The notes: generated from the sequence alone by a model not told the origin. A stretch of DNA of 64,000 nucleotides from Anaerostipes sp. (GCA_028697725.1 JAQVEG010000002.1:1-64000), one strand, 5' to 3'. Counted from the stretch's first letter, positions 33,927 to 43,822 are shown. Made by a program: numbers and translations.

Positions 33927-35102
33927 TTAATAAAGTTCTTTTGTTAATTCTTTTGCTATCTCTTCTATTTTACCCTTTTCTACCGCTAATTGCAAAACAC
34001 TATATCGATTTCTTACTTTATATCCGCCAAGAATACTATTGTAGAACAATTCTTTTTCTACCCCCACATCTCCTGGACAAGCTGGTGCTCCCACATCTGC
34101 AAGTAATTTTTGTACATATTCTTTTGATGGTGCCAACTTCATTGCTGATTCTGGAATTTCATCTTTCATCATGTCAAAAATTTCAGCAATAATTGGTGTT
34201 GCAATTCCAACTTTAATTCCATGTAATTCTGGGAATTTATTTCTTGCTATAAAATCCATTTCCCAAAAATGACTTAACATATGTTCTGCACCTGAAGCTG
34301 GTCGTGATACACCAATTAATCCCATGGCAACCCCTGTTAATGTTAACGCTTCAATTAAATATAAAATAGCCTCTTCATCTCTTTGTGCAATTTCCTTTGC
34401 ATGGCTTGTTACCTTTTCTAATGCTCTTTGAACTAGAGTAACACAAGTATCACACATGTATTCCCCTTTTAATTCTTTGGCAAGCTGCCAGTCAGCCAAT
34501 GCTGTCAACTTTCCAATTACATCTCCAAATCCTGCATGAATCATATGCATTGGAGCTTCTTTCATAATGTCCGTATCTCCTAAAATTCCATATGGAAGTG
34601 TTGCCACAAAAGAAATCTTCTTTCCTTGTAGAATAAGTGGTGCACCATCAGCTGCATATCCATCCATAGATGGTGCTGTACAAACAATAATATATGGAAT
34701 CTTTGTTCTTGCTGACATATACTTAGCCATATCATTTAAAGTTCCAGAACCCACAGAAACAATAACTGCAGTCTCTGGCTCCAATTCCATAAACATTCTT
34801 CCAACAGCCTTTTCATCTGGAATTAAAATATCATCTCCAGAATCAATCATAACACTCTTTACGTCAAATCCTGCATCCTGCATAATCTTAAGTGTTCTCT
34901 CTCCTGCCGCCTGAAATGTATGATTATCACTTAACATATATACTTTTTTTCCTTGAAACTTTTTAAGCATATCTGGAAGTTCTGGCAACACACCTTTTCC
35001 CATTTTAATCTGCTTAATATCTAATGTATGATGTTTTCCACAGCTACAATCAAAACTTGCATTTGCCATTTCATTCATTGTTATATTTAATATTTCATTC
35101 AT
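33927..35102 (-). CDS. sn-glycerol-1-phosphate dehydrogenase (AraM/EgsA-like)
   Basis: A 391-aa iron-alcohol-dehydrogenase-fold enzyme that reduces dihydroxyacetone phosphate to glycerol-1-phosphate. VGSGTLNDMAKYMSAR is the NAD(P) loop; PSMDGYAADGAPLI and FGDVIGKLTALADW contain the metal Asp, and the metal His are in SGAEHMLSHFWE and ELHGIKVG. An N-terminal extension with CSCGKHH is seen in bacterial AraM-type members. It begins an operon with two HAD phosphatases and is preceded by a SorC-type regulator gene. No heptaprenylglyceryl-phosphate synthase is near. Confidence 0.88.
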   Translation of the reverse strand: MNEILNITMNEMANASFDCSCGKHHTLDIKQIKMGKGVLPELPDMLKKFQGKKVYMLSDNHTFQAAGERTLKIMQDAGFDVKSVMIDSGDDILIPDEKAVGRMFMELEPETAVIVSVGSGTLNDMAKYMSARTKIPYIIVCTAPSMDGYAADGAPLILQGKKISFVATLPYGILGDTDIMKEAPMHMIHAGFGDVIGKLTALADWQLAKELKGEYMCDTCVTLVQRALEKVTSHAKEIAQRDEEAILYLIEALTLTGVAMGLIGVSRPASGAEHMLSHFWEMDFIARNKFPELHGIKVGIATPIIAEIFDMMKDEIPESAMKLAPSKEYVQKLLADVGAPACPGDVGVEKELFYNSILGGYKVRNRYSVLQLAVEKGKIEEIAKELTKELY

Positions 35103-35219
35103 AATTTACTCTCCTTTTTTATTCCATTCCTTTTAGTATCTAATTAAATTTTATCTTTTTATTTAGTCTTTGTCTATAATATTTATTGAACAAATGTATA
35201 AATAAGAAAAAGAAGCAAA

Positions 35220-36206
35220 TTACGTTCTCATTTTTTCATAGTTTAAAATCTCTATGGCACACTCACTGTCAGTAATAAGTACATTAATACTTTTTGAAGT
35301 AATTGCACCAATGACTGCCTTGGCTTTCTTCTTTCCACCACCAATTCCAATCCTTGTTTCCACTTTGCAAAGCTGCTCTCTTTGGATTCCCACCACTCGT
35401 TTATTAAATTCATCAAAAGGCTTTGTATCCCCATCAATATTATAAAACTGCAGCGAGGCATCTCCTACTGCACCCTTCTCCACAAATTCATTTAACTTTT
35501 CTTCATCTAAATATCCTTCTGTAACCAGTGCTGTTCCACTTATATTTGGAACACCAATCCCCATAACCACAATCTTTAATTTAGAAAAATAGTCATAAAT
35601 ATACTTCATGGATTCTTCCTTTAGGAACATTTTTTTCACTTTCTCATCAGAAAAAACTGCAGGTGCTAAAAACTGCACATAGTCGCCGCCAAATTTCTTT
35701 GCAAACTCTACTGCAATATGGTTGGATTGTACATCTTCTCTTCCTGTTCTTTTTTGTGACACACCTCCAAACATTGGAACAAATAAAAGATCTCGATTTT
35801 CCCTATATTCTTTTTTCGTTTTAGTAATATGAAGCAGGGTTCTTCCCATGGTGACTCCAATAAAATCGCCACTTTTCATTCTACGGCACAAGTAGTCAAA
35901 TGCTGTATCACTTAACCTTTCAATCCGATCATAGGTTGTATCAAGGGGTTGTTCTTCCACTATCATAACATCCTTAAGTCCATATAGTTCCTCTAATTGC
36001 TGTTCCATCTCTCCATAATTAAAGTCACTTGGATTGACTACTTGAATCTGTACAATTCCAATTTCTCTTCCTGCCTCTAATAGTCTGGACACTGTTGCTC
36101 TGGACAATCCTAGCTTTTTACAAATCTTTTCCTGAGTCATTCTATGATTGTAATAGAGACTACAGCATTTGTAGATTAATCGTTTATCATCAATTATCTT
36201 CTTCAT
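35220..36206 (-). CDS. SorC/DeoR-type sugar-responsive regulator
   Basis: A 328-aa regulator: an N-terminal helix-turn-helix (about 22-45; MTQEKICKKLGLSRATVSRLL) and a SorC effector domain (about 60-328) of the sugar-phosphate isomerase fold (GVTMGRTL, FVPMFGG, GIGVPNISGTALVTEGY). It lies 117 bases upstream of the dehydrogenase gene and on the same strand, so it probably controls that operon in response to a phosphorylated sugar or polyol. Confidence 0.88.
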   Translation of the reverse strand: MKKIIDDKRLIYKCCSLYYNHRMTQEKICKKLGLSRATVSRLLEAGREIGIVQIQVVNPSDFNYGEMEQQLEELYGLKDVMIVEEQPLDTTYDRIERLSDTAFDYLCRRMKSGDFIGVTMGRTLLHITKTKKEYRENRDLLFVPMFGGVSQKRTGREDVQSNHIAVEFAKKFGGDYVQFLAPAVFSDEKVKKMFLKEESMKYIYDYFSKLKIVVMGIGVPNISGTALVTEGYLDEEKLNEFVEKGAVGDASLQFYNIDGDTKPFDEFNKRVVGIQREQLCKVETRIGIGGGKKKAKAVIGAITSKSINVLITDSECAIEILNYEKMRT

Positions 36207-36223
36207 AGGTTCTCCTTGTATTC

Positions 36224-36258
36224 AAAAAGCAGAAAATTTCTTCAATTTTCTGCTTTTT
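36224..36258 (-). terminator. gatCAB terminator
   Basis: AAAAAGCAGAAAATT (36224-36238) pairs with AATTTTCTGCTTTTT (36244-36258) around TCTTC. It starts 4 bases past the gatB stop. The 15-bp stem has T-runs on both strands. Confidence 0.88.
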
Positions 36259-36262
36259 AAAC

Positions 36263-37699
36263 TTATTTACTTAAAATCTCATTTAAAATCTTATTTACCA
36301 TTCCAGGATCTGCTTTTCCCTGAGTCGCTTTCATGGTCTGCCCAACTAAGAACCCAATGGCTTTCTTCTTTCCTGCTTTAAAGTCCTCCACTGATTGAGG
36401 ATTATTTGCAACAATCTCTTCGATAGTTTTGCGAAGTGCTCCTTCATCATTCATAGACTTTAAGCCATTCTCTTCCACATAAACTGCTGGATCTACATTT
36501 TCCTTAAAAATCTTTTCAAAGACTTCTTTTCCAACTTTACGGTTAATCTCACTTTTTTCAATCATTTGAATTAATGATGCAAGATGTTCTGGCGCAAAAA
36601 ATACATCGTCAATATCCATGTCAGAATCATTGACAAGGCGCATGGTTTCTCCCATTAACCAATTGGAAACTTCTTTTGGTGAACTTCCCAATGCAATGGT
36701 TGCCTCAAATAAATCAGCCAAATGCTTGCTTCCTGTAATAATGTCAATATCATAGTCTGGCAAATCATATTCTTCTCTGTAACGAACAATTTTCTCATCA
36801 CGAAGTTCTGGCTGTGCATCTTTTACATCTTGTAACCACTGGTCTGAAATTACAATTGGCACTAAATCTGGGTCTGGGAAATAGCGGTAATCCTGTGCAT
36901 CTTCTTTGGAACGCATAGCATAAGAATATTCTTTGGCATCATCCCATCTTCTTGTCTCTTGGATTACTTTTTCTCCATCTTCAATTAAATCAATCTGTCG
37001 TTCTGTTTCCCCTTCAATTGCTCTTCGAATCGCCTTAAATGAATTTAAATTCTTCATCTCTGTACGAGTACCAAATTCCTTTGCTCCTACTTCACGAATG
37101 GAAAGGTTTACATCTGCTCTCATAGAACCTTCTTGTAACTTACAGTCAGATGCTCCAAGATACTGAACAATTAAACGAAGTTTTTCAAGATAAGCAATTA
37201 CTTCATCTGCAGAACGCATATCTGGTTCTGATACAATCTCAATCAATGGAACTCCTGAACGGTTATAATCTACCAAAGAACAATCTTCCCATTCATCATG
37301 AATTAATTTTCCAGCATCCTCTTCCATATGAATCTCATGAATTCCAATATTCTTTTTATTTCCATCCACATTAATTTCAATTTTACCATTTCTACAGATT
37401 GGTAAGTATAATTGGGAAATTTGATAATTCTGTGGATTATCTGGATAAAAATAATTCTTACGGTCAAATTTACAATTTTGTGTAATATCACAATTGGTTG
37501 CAAGACCAACTGCCATGGCATATTCCACAACCTGCTTATTTAATACAGGAAGAGAACCTGGCATACCAGTACATACAGGACAAGTATGAGTATTGGGTGC
37601 TCCACCAAATTCTGTGCTGCATCCACAGAAAATCTTCGTCTTTGTTGCTAATTCTACATGAACTTCTAGTCCAATGACAGTCTCGTATTCTCTACTCAT
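36263..37699 (-). CDS. gatB: Asp/Glu-tRNA amidotransferase subunit B
   Basis: A 478-aa subunit that binds misacylated tRNA and activates it for amidation. The N-terminal GLEVHVELATKTKIFCGCS carries zinc ligands, the GatB signature FDRKNYFYPDNPQNYQISQ follows, and a C-terminal YqeY-like domain (about 330-478) binds tRNA. GGAGGAGAGG precedes the ATG, which overlaps gatA by 8 bases. It is the last gene of gatCAB. Confidence 0.97.
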   Translation of the reverse strand: MSREYETVIGLEVHVELATKTKIFCGCSTEFGGAPNTHTCPVCTGMPGSLPVLNKQVVEYAMAVGLATNCDITQNCKFDRKNYFYPDNPQNYQISQLYLPICRNGKIEINVDGNKKNIGIHEIHMEEDAGKLIHDEWEDCSLVDYNRSGVPLIEIVSEPDMRSADEVIAYLEKLRLIVQYLGASDCKLQEGSMRADVNLSIREVGAKEFGTRTEMKNLNSFKAIRRAIEGETERQIDLIEDGEKVIQETRRWDDAKEYSYAMRSKEDAQDYRYFPDPDLVPIVISDQWLQDVKDAQPELRDEKIVRYREEYDLPDYDIDIITGSKHLADLFEATIALGSSPKEVSNWLMGETMRLVNDSDMDIDDVFFAPEHLASLIQMIEKSEINRKVGKEVFEKIFKENVDPAVYVEENGLKSMNDEGALRKTIEEIVANNPQSVEDFKAGKKKAIGFLVGQTMKATQGKADPGMVNKILNEILSK

Positions 37700-39170
37700 A
37701 ATCCTCTCCTCCTTTCGCTAATTCAGGTGCTTCATAAGTTCTTGTTTGTTCAAATGCATACGCTGCACGAATAATATTTTTTTCTTTGAAGCAATCTCCG
37801 ATTAGTTGAAGTCCAATTGGAAGTCCCTGTTTATCCTTTCCACATGGAACCGAAATTCCTGGAAGCCCTGCAAGGTTTACCGAAATTGTATAAATATCTC
37901 CTAGATACATCTTAATTGGATCACTTAAACTATCCCCAAGCTTTGGTGCTGTCGTTGGTGCTGCTGGTCCTAAAATTACATCATATTTTGCAAATGCCTT
38001 ATCAAACTCCTGTTTAATTAATGCTTTTGTTCTAAGTGCTTTTAAGTAGTATGCATCATAATATCCAGAACTTAATACGAAAGAACCAAGCATAATTCTA
38101 CGTTTTACTTCTGGTCCAAACCCTTGAGATCTTGTCTTCTTATACATATCATGAAGTCCATCATAGTCTTCACTTCTAAATCCATATTTGACTCCATCAA
38201 AACGAGAAAGATTTGAACTTGCTTCTGCAGAAGCAATTACATAATACGCTGGAATTGCATACTCTACTAATCCCAATTCAAATTTCTCTATAATTGCACC
38301 TTTTTCTTCTAATTTCTTGGCAGCATCTAAAACAGCTTCCTTGACTTCTGGATCCAGTCCCTCTCCAAAATAATCTGTTGGAATTCCAATCTTCATCCCT
38401 TTTACATCATCCACTAACGCTGCCGTAAAATCATAATCATCACGATTTACACTGGTGGAATCCTTCTTGTCATAAGAGGCGATGATTTCTAATAAGGTTG
38501 CACAATCTGTGACATCTTTCCCCAAAGGTCCAATCTGATCCAAAGAAGAACCATAGGCAATCAATCCATAACGAGAAACCGTTCCGTAAGTTGGCTTCAT
38601 TCCTGTAACTCCACAAAACGAAGCTGGCTGCCGAATGGAACCACCTGTATCAGATCCAAGAGCTGCAAATGCTTCATTTGCCGCAACTACTGCTGCAGAA
38701 CCACCAGAAGAACCTCCTGGCACATGTTCTAAATTCCATGGGTTTCTTGTCTCTCCATAAGCAGAAGTCTCTGTTGTACTTCCCATAGCAAATTCATCCA
38801 TATTTGTCTTCCCAACAAATACAACTCCTTCTTGGATTAGGTTCTCCACTGCCTGTGCAGAAAATGTAGGAACAAAATTCTCTAAAATCTTTGAACTACA
38901 TGTTGTCGTATAACCTTTCGTACAAATATTATCCTTTACTGCCATTGGCACACCAGCAAATGGTCCCGTCAAAGTTCCATTGTCAATGAAAGCTTGTACC
39001 TCTTTGGCACGCTTCATGGCACTTTCTTCATCATAGGAAACATATCCTTGCACATCTCCTTCAACTTTCTTCATTTGATCTAATACTGCAGTTACTGCAT
39101 CTACGACTTTTACTTCTCCAGCCTTAATCTTCTTTCCAAGTTCTACTGCTGTCATATCTAATATACTCAT
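37692..39170 (-). CDS. gatA: Asp/Glu-tRNA amidotransferase subunit A
   Basis: A 492-aa amidase-signature enzyme that frees ammonia from glutamine for the GatB site. The Ser-Ser-Lys triad is visible: Lys in VPMAVKDNICTKG, the cis-Ser in SDTGGSIRQPA, and the nucleophile Ser in the same Gly/Ser block following GGSSGGSAAVV. Length and order are normal. It is the middle gene, 11 bases after gatC. Confidence 0.97.
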   Translation of the reverse strand: MSILDMTAVELGKKIKAGEVKVVDAVTAVLDQMKKVEGDVQGYVSYDEESAMKRAKEVQAFIDNGTLTGPFAGVPMAVKDNICTKGYTTTCSSKILENFVPTFSAQAVENLIQEGVVFVGKTNMDEFAMGSTTETSAYGETRNPWNLEHVPGGSSGGSAAVVAANEAFAALGSDTGGSIRQPASFCGVTGMKPTYGTVSRYGLIAYGSSLDQIGPLGKDVTDCATLLEIIASYDKKDSTSVNRDDYDFTAALVDDVKGMKIGIPTDYFGEGLDPEVKEAVLDAAKKLEEKGAIIEKFELGLVEYAIPAYYVIASAEASSNLSRFDGVKYGFRSEDYDGLHDMYKKTRSQGFGPEVKRRIMLGSFVLSSGYYDAYYLKALRTKALIKQEFDKAFAKYDVILGPAAPTTAPKLGDSLSDPIKMYLGDIYTISVNLAGLPGISVPCGKDKQGLPIGLQLIGDCFKEKNIIRAAYAFEQTRTYEAPELAKGGEDYE

Positions 39171-39181
39171 GGATTCACCTC

Positions 39182-39475
39182 CTAATCTACTGTTTTTGGT
39201 ACAATAAATGCACTATCTTTTTGCTCTGGCGCATTGGCAAGAGTTTTCTCACTCTCATTCTTATTGGTCACTATATCTTCACGAAATACATTGTGTACTG
39301 GGAACACGTGAGACATTGGCTCCACCCCAGAAGTATCCAGTTCATTTAACTTGTCTACATAGTCCAGCATACTTTCCATATCCTTCTTTGCCTGTTCTTT
39401 CTCTTCTCCAGATAAGTCAAGCTTTGCTAAAATTCCTACATATTCTATTGTTGCATCATCAATATGATTCGCCAT
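39182..39475 (-). CDS. gatC: Asp/Glu-tRNA amidotransferase subunit C
   Basis: A 97-aa subunit that clamps GatA to GatB. The two N-terminal helices ([29 protein letters not shown]) and the loop [11 protein letters not shown] are characteristic. GAAAGGAGAT precedes the ATG. It is first in gatCAB, directly downstream of a T-box leader. Confidence 0.95.
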   Translation of the reverse strand: MANHIDDATIEYVGILAKLDLSGEEKEQAKKDMESMLDYVDKLNELDTSGVEPMSHVFPVHNVFREDIVTNKNESEKTLANAPEQKDSAFIVPKTVD

Positions 39476-39500
39476 CGAAATCTCCTTTCAATTTATGTTT

Positions 39501-39735
39501 AAAAAAACCCCGAAGCTAAAAAGCTTCGGGGCAAGAGTCATCAATCTCCTACGGTACCACCCGTATGAACAGTTAAATACTGTTCTCTCAAAGTATGTAA
39601 CGTATACTTACGGGACAGCCTACTGCTTCAAGTTCAACCATCCAACTCAGAAGTGTTCTTCCTATAAAGTGTCAACGAGAGGCTCTCAGTCTATGGCCCT
39701 CTTTCCCTGTTCATCGTCTTTTTATATTCCGTCTT
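39501..39735 (-). ncRNA. T-box riboswitch, asparagine type
   Basis: On the minus strand: a stem I region, specifier AAC at 39657-39655 in GAAG-AAC-ACTTCTGAG (same frame as in the thrS leader), the T-box core ACGGGTGGTACCGT (complement of 39551-39564), and a terminator with CCCCGAAGCT/AGCTTCGGGG and seven T (39501-39531). It lets uncharged tRNA-Asn switch on gatCAB. A TATAAT-like box lies near 39751; the -35 box is not clear. Confidence 0.93.
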
Positions 39736-39802
39736 CGTCATCGTCTTTATTATATAATATAGACAATAGTAACATAGATATTTCTCCAATTCAAGATGAA
39801 AC

Positions 39803-40444
39803 TTAATCTCTTGTTTCCATTATAAAAAGGATTCCATCTTTGTATGAAATAACACCTTCGTCTTCTATTAATTCATTGCTGATTCCCCATGTAATTTGAA
39901 ACTTTAGAGTATCATCATGGAGTGGATACTTAAATCCACTTAAAGTAACTCCTGTCACATCCCCAATTGGCAACAGGGATATATAAGTCCCAAACTGTTC
40001 TTGCTTCCTTATTTTCATTGGATTCTGTGCCAGTTGAATTCGATTATGGTTATCCACAATCAGTGCCTTCATTCCATGTTCTCTTGCATATAGAAGCTGC
40101 CCAAGATTCCCTAATACATGATCCATCCTTGTTCCTATAGCTCCTAATATGGTCACATGATCCAGCTTCATATCACACGCTTTTTTTAAAGCAAGCCCTG
40201 TATCTGTATCATCCTTCTCACATGGAAACAAAGTCTTATCCTTTGTGCTATAGCTATCTAAATAGGATTTATCACAGCTGTCAAAATCGCCTAAGATTAC
40301 ATCTGGTGTTATCCCCAACTCCCTTGCATAACAAAGTCCTTTATCCGCAGCTATCACTGTATCAAAAGCATGGGTACGAATATATTCTTTTGCAAATTCA
40401 ATCTCCAGACTTCCTCCAGTTAAAATCAATCCACCCATTACCAT
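39803..40444 (-). CDS. Thiamine diphosphokinase
   Basis: A 213-aa kinase that makes thiamine diphosphate from thiamine and ATP (ThiN/TPK type). DVILGDFDSCDK and EKDDTDTGLALKKA are the conserved substrate and Mg/ATP motifs, followed by ILGAIGTRMDHVLGNL. It overlaps rsgA by 7 bases, so translation is coupled, and it is the last gene of the long housekeeping operon. In Bacillus rpe stands between rsgA and thiN; here that gene is missing. Confidence 0.93.
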   Translation of the reverse strand: MVMGGLILTGGSLEIEFAKEYIRTHAFDTVIAADKGLCYARELGITPDVILGDFDSCDKSYLDSYSTKDKTLFPCEKDDTDTGLALKKACDMKLDHVTILGAIGTRMDHVLGNLGQLLYAREHGMKALIVDNHNRIQLAQNPMKIRKQEQFGTYISLLPIGDVTGVTLSGFKYPLHDDTLKFQITWGISNELIEDEGVISYKDGILFIMETRD

Positions 40445-41316
40445 TTTCTCTTTTCTTTAATTTCCTTATATATCTCTACATAATTTTCATAGCGAATTTT
40501 GCTGATTTTCCCATCTTCTACTGCTTTTTTTACGCCACAGTCTGGTTCATGGGTATGACTGCATCCCTGAAACCTACAAGACTCCTCATACTGAGAAAAT
40601 TCATTAAAATATCCTCTAATCTCATCTTCTTCAAACATATCTACAAACAAGGAACTAAATCCAGGGGTATCAAGGACAAAGGTATCTCCATGCAGATGAA
40701 TCAGCTGAGAATGTCTTGTGGTATGTTTTCCACGTTGAATCTTCTCACTGACTTCTCCTGTTTCCATCTGAATATCTGAATCCAGCTGATTCATAATTGT
40801 AGACTTTCCAACACCAGAAGGCCCTGCAAACACTGTTGTCTTTCCCTCTAACAAAGTTTTAATATAATCAATTCCAATTCCTTTTTCGGCGCTGGAAAAT
40901 ATAATTTTATGTCCTGAATTTAAATAAGTCTCCTTTAAAATCTCTAAATCCTTTTCCTTCGCCAAATCTTTTTTGTTAAAGCATACAATCGTAGGTATCC
41001 CATACTTTTCCATCATCATTAAAAAACGATCTAATAGATTATAATTTGGTTTTGGTTTTTTGACTGCAAACACAATAAATGCCTGATCGATATTTGAGAC
41101 TGCTGGACGAATCAGTTCATTATTTCTAGGCAGTATGTCTATAATATTGCCTAGTTTCTCATCTCTATCCAAAAGGTCTATTTTTACCCAGTCACCAACT
41201 AAAGGTTTAATCTTCTTATTCCGAAAAACCCCTTTTGCCTTGCACTCAACTAATCCAAGTTCTTGCACATATACATAATAAAATCCCGCAATTCCTTTGG
41301 TAATCTTTCCTTGCAT
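40438..41316 (-). CDS. rsgA: Ribosome small subunit GTPase RsgA
   Basis: A 292-aa GTPase for 30S maturation: an N-terminal OB fold (1-70), a circularly permuted G domain with G4 (CFNKKDL) before G1 (GPSGVGKST) and G3 (DTPGF), and a C-terminal zinc finger (SCRFQGCSHTHEPDCGV). All hallmarks are present and the length is normal. It lies 7 bases behind the PASTA kinase gene. Confidence 0.96.
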   Translation of the reverse strand: MQGKITKGIAGFYYVYVQELGLVECKAKGVFRNKKIKPLVGDWVKIDLLDRDEKLGNIIDILPRNNELIRPAVSNIDQAFIVFAVKKPKPNYNLLDRFLMMMEKYGIPTIVCFNKKDLAKEKDLEILKETYLNSGHKIIFSSAEKGIGIDYIKTLLEGKTTVFAGPSGVGKSTIMNQLDSDIQMETGEVSEKIQRGKHTTRHSQLIHLHGDTFVLDTPGFSSLFVDMFEEDEIRGYFNEFSQYEESCRFQGCSHTHEPDCGVKKAVEDGKISKIRYENYVEIYKEIKEKRKW

Positions 41317-41323
41317 AAATCTC

Positions 41324-43084
41324 CTACTCTTCTGTGGTACCTACTGTATCAGTAGCCTGTGGTCCAAGACTAACTACAATTCCTACTGCAGTTCCTGCAC
41401 TAACTTCTTTTCCAGACGCAATGCTCTGCCTAATAACACAGTTTTGATCAACTACATCATTGTATTCTTTTGATATACTTCCCAGCTTTAATCCTGCAGC
41501 CTTTAATTCAGCTTTTGCAGAAGAAAGACTTTCATATCTTAAATCTGGGACACTTACTAAAGATTCCCCTTTACTTACTGTAATTGTAATAGTGGATCCT
41601 GATTCCCGACGTGTTCCACCCTTTGGAGACTGTGAAATAACCTCTCCCGATTTGACATCGGAACTGTTCTCTGTTGTAACAGATACTTTAAATCCTTTAT
41701 TGCTTAACGTCTTTGTTGCTGATGTCTGGCTGTAACCTACAACATTTGGAACCTCAATGGTAGATTGCCCTGAACTTACAGTTAAAACAATTGTAGTTCC
41801 TTTATCAACTTCTGTGTTAGATTCAATGCTCTGACGAATGACAACGCCTTCATCATAATCATCTGATGTTTCTGATTTTCTTTCGATTTTCAAATCAGAA
41901 CCTATCATTTCCTTTGCTTTATAATAAGTAATTCCTACATAATTCTCAACTGCGATTTGTTTTGGTTTTTCTGTTGTTTTTTCTGTTTCCGTTGTTGCAC
42001 TTACTGTCGTTGATGTTCCAGATTTAAAGAGGCCAGATCCATTGATTACAAAGACAACAATGGCAATAATAATAATGGCTCCTACAACAGCTGCTAAAAT
42101 CACAACAAGACGTTCCATCTTAGCACTCATTCCATTTCCTTCATCATCATCGCTAGAATCATCTACATATCCAGAATGCTCTTGTGCATCATCCAATTCC
42201 TTCCCACTTAATACTATGGTTGGAGAATTGTCAACAATTGGAGCAACTCCAACATATTCACCACTAATATCATCAAATACCATCTGTAAATCCGCAATCA
42301 ATTCCTGTGCACTTTGGTATCTTTCCTCTGGCTTTTTCATGGTACATTTTAAAATAATCTTCTCTAAGCTTTCAGGAATGTCTTCCACTAATGCATTTGG
42401 AGGAGTAATCTCATTTTGCAAATGCATCAAAGCAACTGTAATTCCATTTTCATGGTCAAAAGGCAACTGCCCTGTTACCATCTCATACATAGTAATTCCA
42501 AGAGAATATATATCACTCTTTTCGTCACAAAACTTTCCTTTTGCCTGTTCTGGTGAAATATAATGAGCCGACCCAATGGCTGTTGATGTAACTGTATTAG
42601 AAGATGCAACTTTGGCAATTCCAAAATCTGTTACCTTAACTCCACCAGTCTCAGAAATAATAATATTCTGAGGCTTAATATCTCTATGAATTGTATGATT
42701 GGCATGAGCGCACTGAAGTGCCTTGGCAATCTGAATCGTCACATCTACCGTTTCTTTTGAAGAAAGTTTCCCTACTCGTCGGATATATTCCTTCAGGGTA
42801 AGACCATCTACTAACTCCATAATAATATAATTAACGTCACCTTCAACACCAACATCGTAAACATTAACAATATTGGAACAGTTTAGACCTGCCACTGCCT
42901 GTGCCTCTACTTTAAATTTGCTTAAGATTTTCTCATCTTCCAAGAAATCTTTTTTTAACACTTTGACAGCTACATATCGATTTAATTTACGGTCTTTTGC
43001 CATAAATACTTCGGCCATTCCTCCAGCTCCAATATGCTTCAGAATTTCGTATCGGCCACTTAATAAACTTCCTGTCTCTAACAT
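41324..43084 (-). CDS. prkC: PASTA-domain Ser/Thr protein kinase
   Basis: A 586-aa membrane kinase. The kinase domain (12-270) has the loop GAGGMAEVF, Lys41, HRD (133-135), DFG (153-155) and SAHYISPEQ. A membrane helix at about 328-350 is followed by three PASTA repeats (about 375-575) that bind muropeptides outside the cell. In this family the kinase controls germination, growth and the cell wall. It overlaps the PP2C phosphatase gene by 7 bases, its usual partner. Confidence 0.96.
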   Translation of the reverse strand: MLETGSLLSGRYEILKHIGAGGMAEVFMAKDRKLNRYVAVKVLKKDFLEDEKILSKFKVEAQAVAGLNCSNIVNVYDVGVEGDVNYIIMELVDGLTLKEYIRRVGKLSSKETVDVTIQIAKALQCAHANHTIHRDIKPQNIIISETGGVKVTDFGIAKVASSNTVTSTAIGSAHYISPEQAKGKFCDEKSDIYSLGITMYEMVTGQLPFDHENGITVALMHLQNEITPPNALVEDIPESLEKIILKCTMKKPEERYQSAQELIADLQMVFDDISGEYVGVAPIVDNSPTIVLSGKELDDAQEHSGYVDDSSDDDEGNGMSAKMERLVVILAAVVGAIIIIAIVVFVINGSGLFKSGTSTTVSATTETEKTTEKPKQIAVENYVGITYYKAKEMIGSDLKIERKSETSDDYDEGVVIRQSIESNTEVDKGTTIVLTVSSGQSTIEVPNVVGYSQTSATKTLSNKGFKVSVTTENSSDVKSGEVISQSPKGGTRRESGSTITITVSKGESLVSVPDLRYESLSSAKAELKAAGLKLGSISKEYNDVVDQNCVIRQSIASGKEVSAGTAVGIVVSLGPQATDTVGTTEE

Positions 43085-43821
43085 AGGTTTTCACCTCGTT
43101 CCTCTATCTTAACAAGAACCACTGTAATATTATCTTTTCCACCATATTCATTGGCTCGATTTACTAAAAGTGATGCTTTATTTTCTAATTGGCTGTGATC
43201 TTCTATAATTTTCTCAATCTCATCATCATCTACCATATTGGTTAATCCATCGGTACATAAAAGAAGATATCCCTCTTCCTTTTTTAGTTGAAAGAAATCT
43301 GGTTCTACGTCTTTGATTCCTGCTCCTACTGCTCTTGTTATCAAATTCTTCTTTGGATGATGTTTCATTTGGACAGAATCAATTTCTCCTGCCTTGACTA
43401 ATTCCTGAACATAAGAATGATCTACGGTAATCTGTTTCATAATTCCATCATGGAAATAATATAAACGACTATCTCCAATATTCATAATATAAAGATTCCC
43501 ATCAAATATAGTAGCTGCAACCAGCGTTGTCCCCATATTCTCAAAGGTCTTTTCCTTACACTTCTCCATGATTTCTACTTCTATCTGTCTCAAGGCTCTT
43601 ATAAACATGTCAATGGGATCCAAACTTTGATCTTCACGTATCAACGAAACAAATCGATCAACTGTGTAGGAAGATGCATATCCTCCTGCTTTATGGCCGC
43701 CCATACCATCAGCGATAATATATAAATTCTCCAATCTGCCCACTGGCTGATCAGAAAAGAACATAGCATCTTGATTCTCAGTTCGGACTTTCCCAATATG
43801 TGTATTCCCTACGGATTGCAT
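43078..43821 (-). CDS. prpC: PP2C family protein phosphatase
   Basis: A 247-aa Mn/Mg-dependent Ser/Thr phosphatase that reverses PrkC. Metal-binding Asp are in RTENQDA, ADGMGGHKAGG, LCTDGLTN and GGKDNITVV, all intact. It lies 1 base after rlmN and overlaps prkC, giving the standard phosphatase-kinase pair. Confidence 0.95.
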   Translation of the reverse strand: MQSVGNTHIGKVRTENQDAMFFSDQPVGRLENLYIIADGMGGHKAGGYASSYTVDRFVSLIREDQSLDPIDMFIRALRQIEVEIMEKCKEKTFENMGTTLVAATIFDGNLYIMNIGDSRLYYFHDGIMKQITVDHSYVQELVKAGEIDSVQMKHHPKKNLITRAVGAGIKDVEPDFFQLKKEEGYLLLCTDGLTNMVDDDEIEKIIEDHSQLENKASLLVNRANEYGGKDNITVVLVKIEERGENLC

Positions 43822-43822
43822 A

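Noticed and set aside
39495..39806. 103-codon plus-strand frame upstream of gatC
   Set aside because: Covers the T-box leader in antisense; not a gene.
40222..40779. 185-codon plus-strand frame
   Set aside because: Antisense to thiamine diphosphokinase and rsgA, both with intact motifs.
42042..42563. 173-codon plus-strand frame
   Set aside because: Antisense to the PASTA kinase; Ser/Thr/Ile-rich composition typical of a shadow frame.
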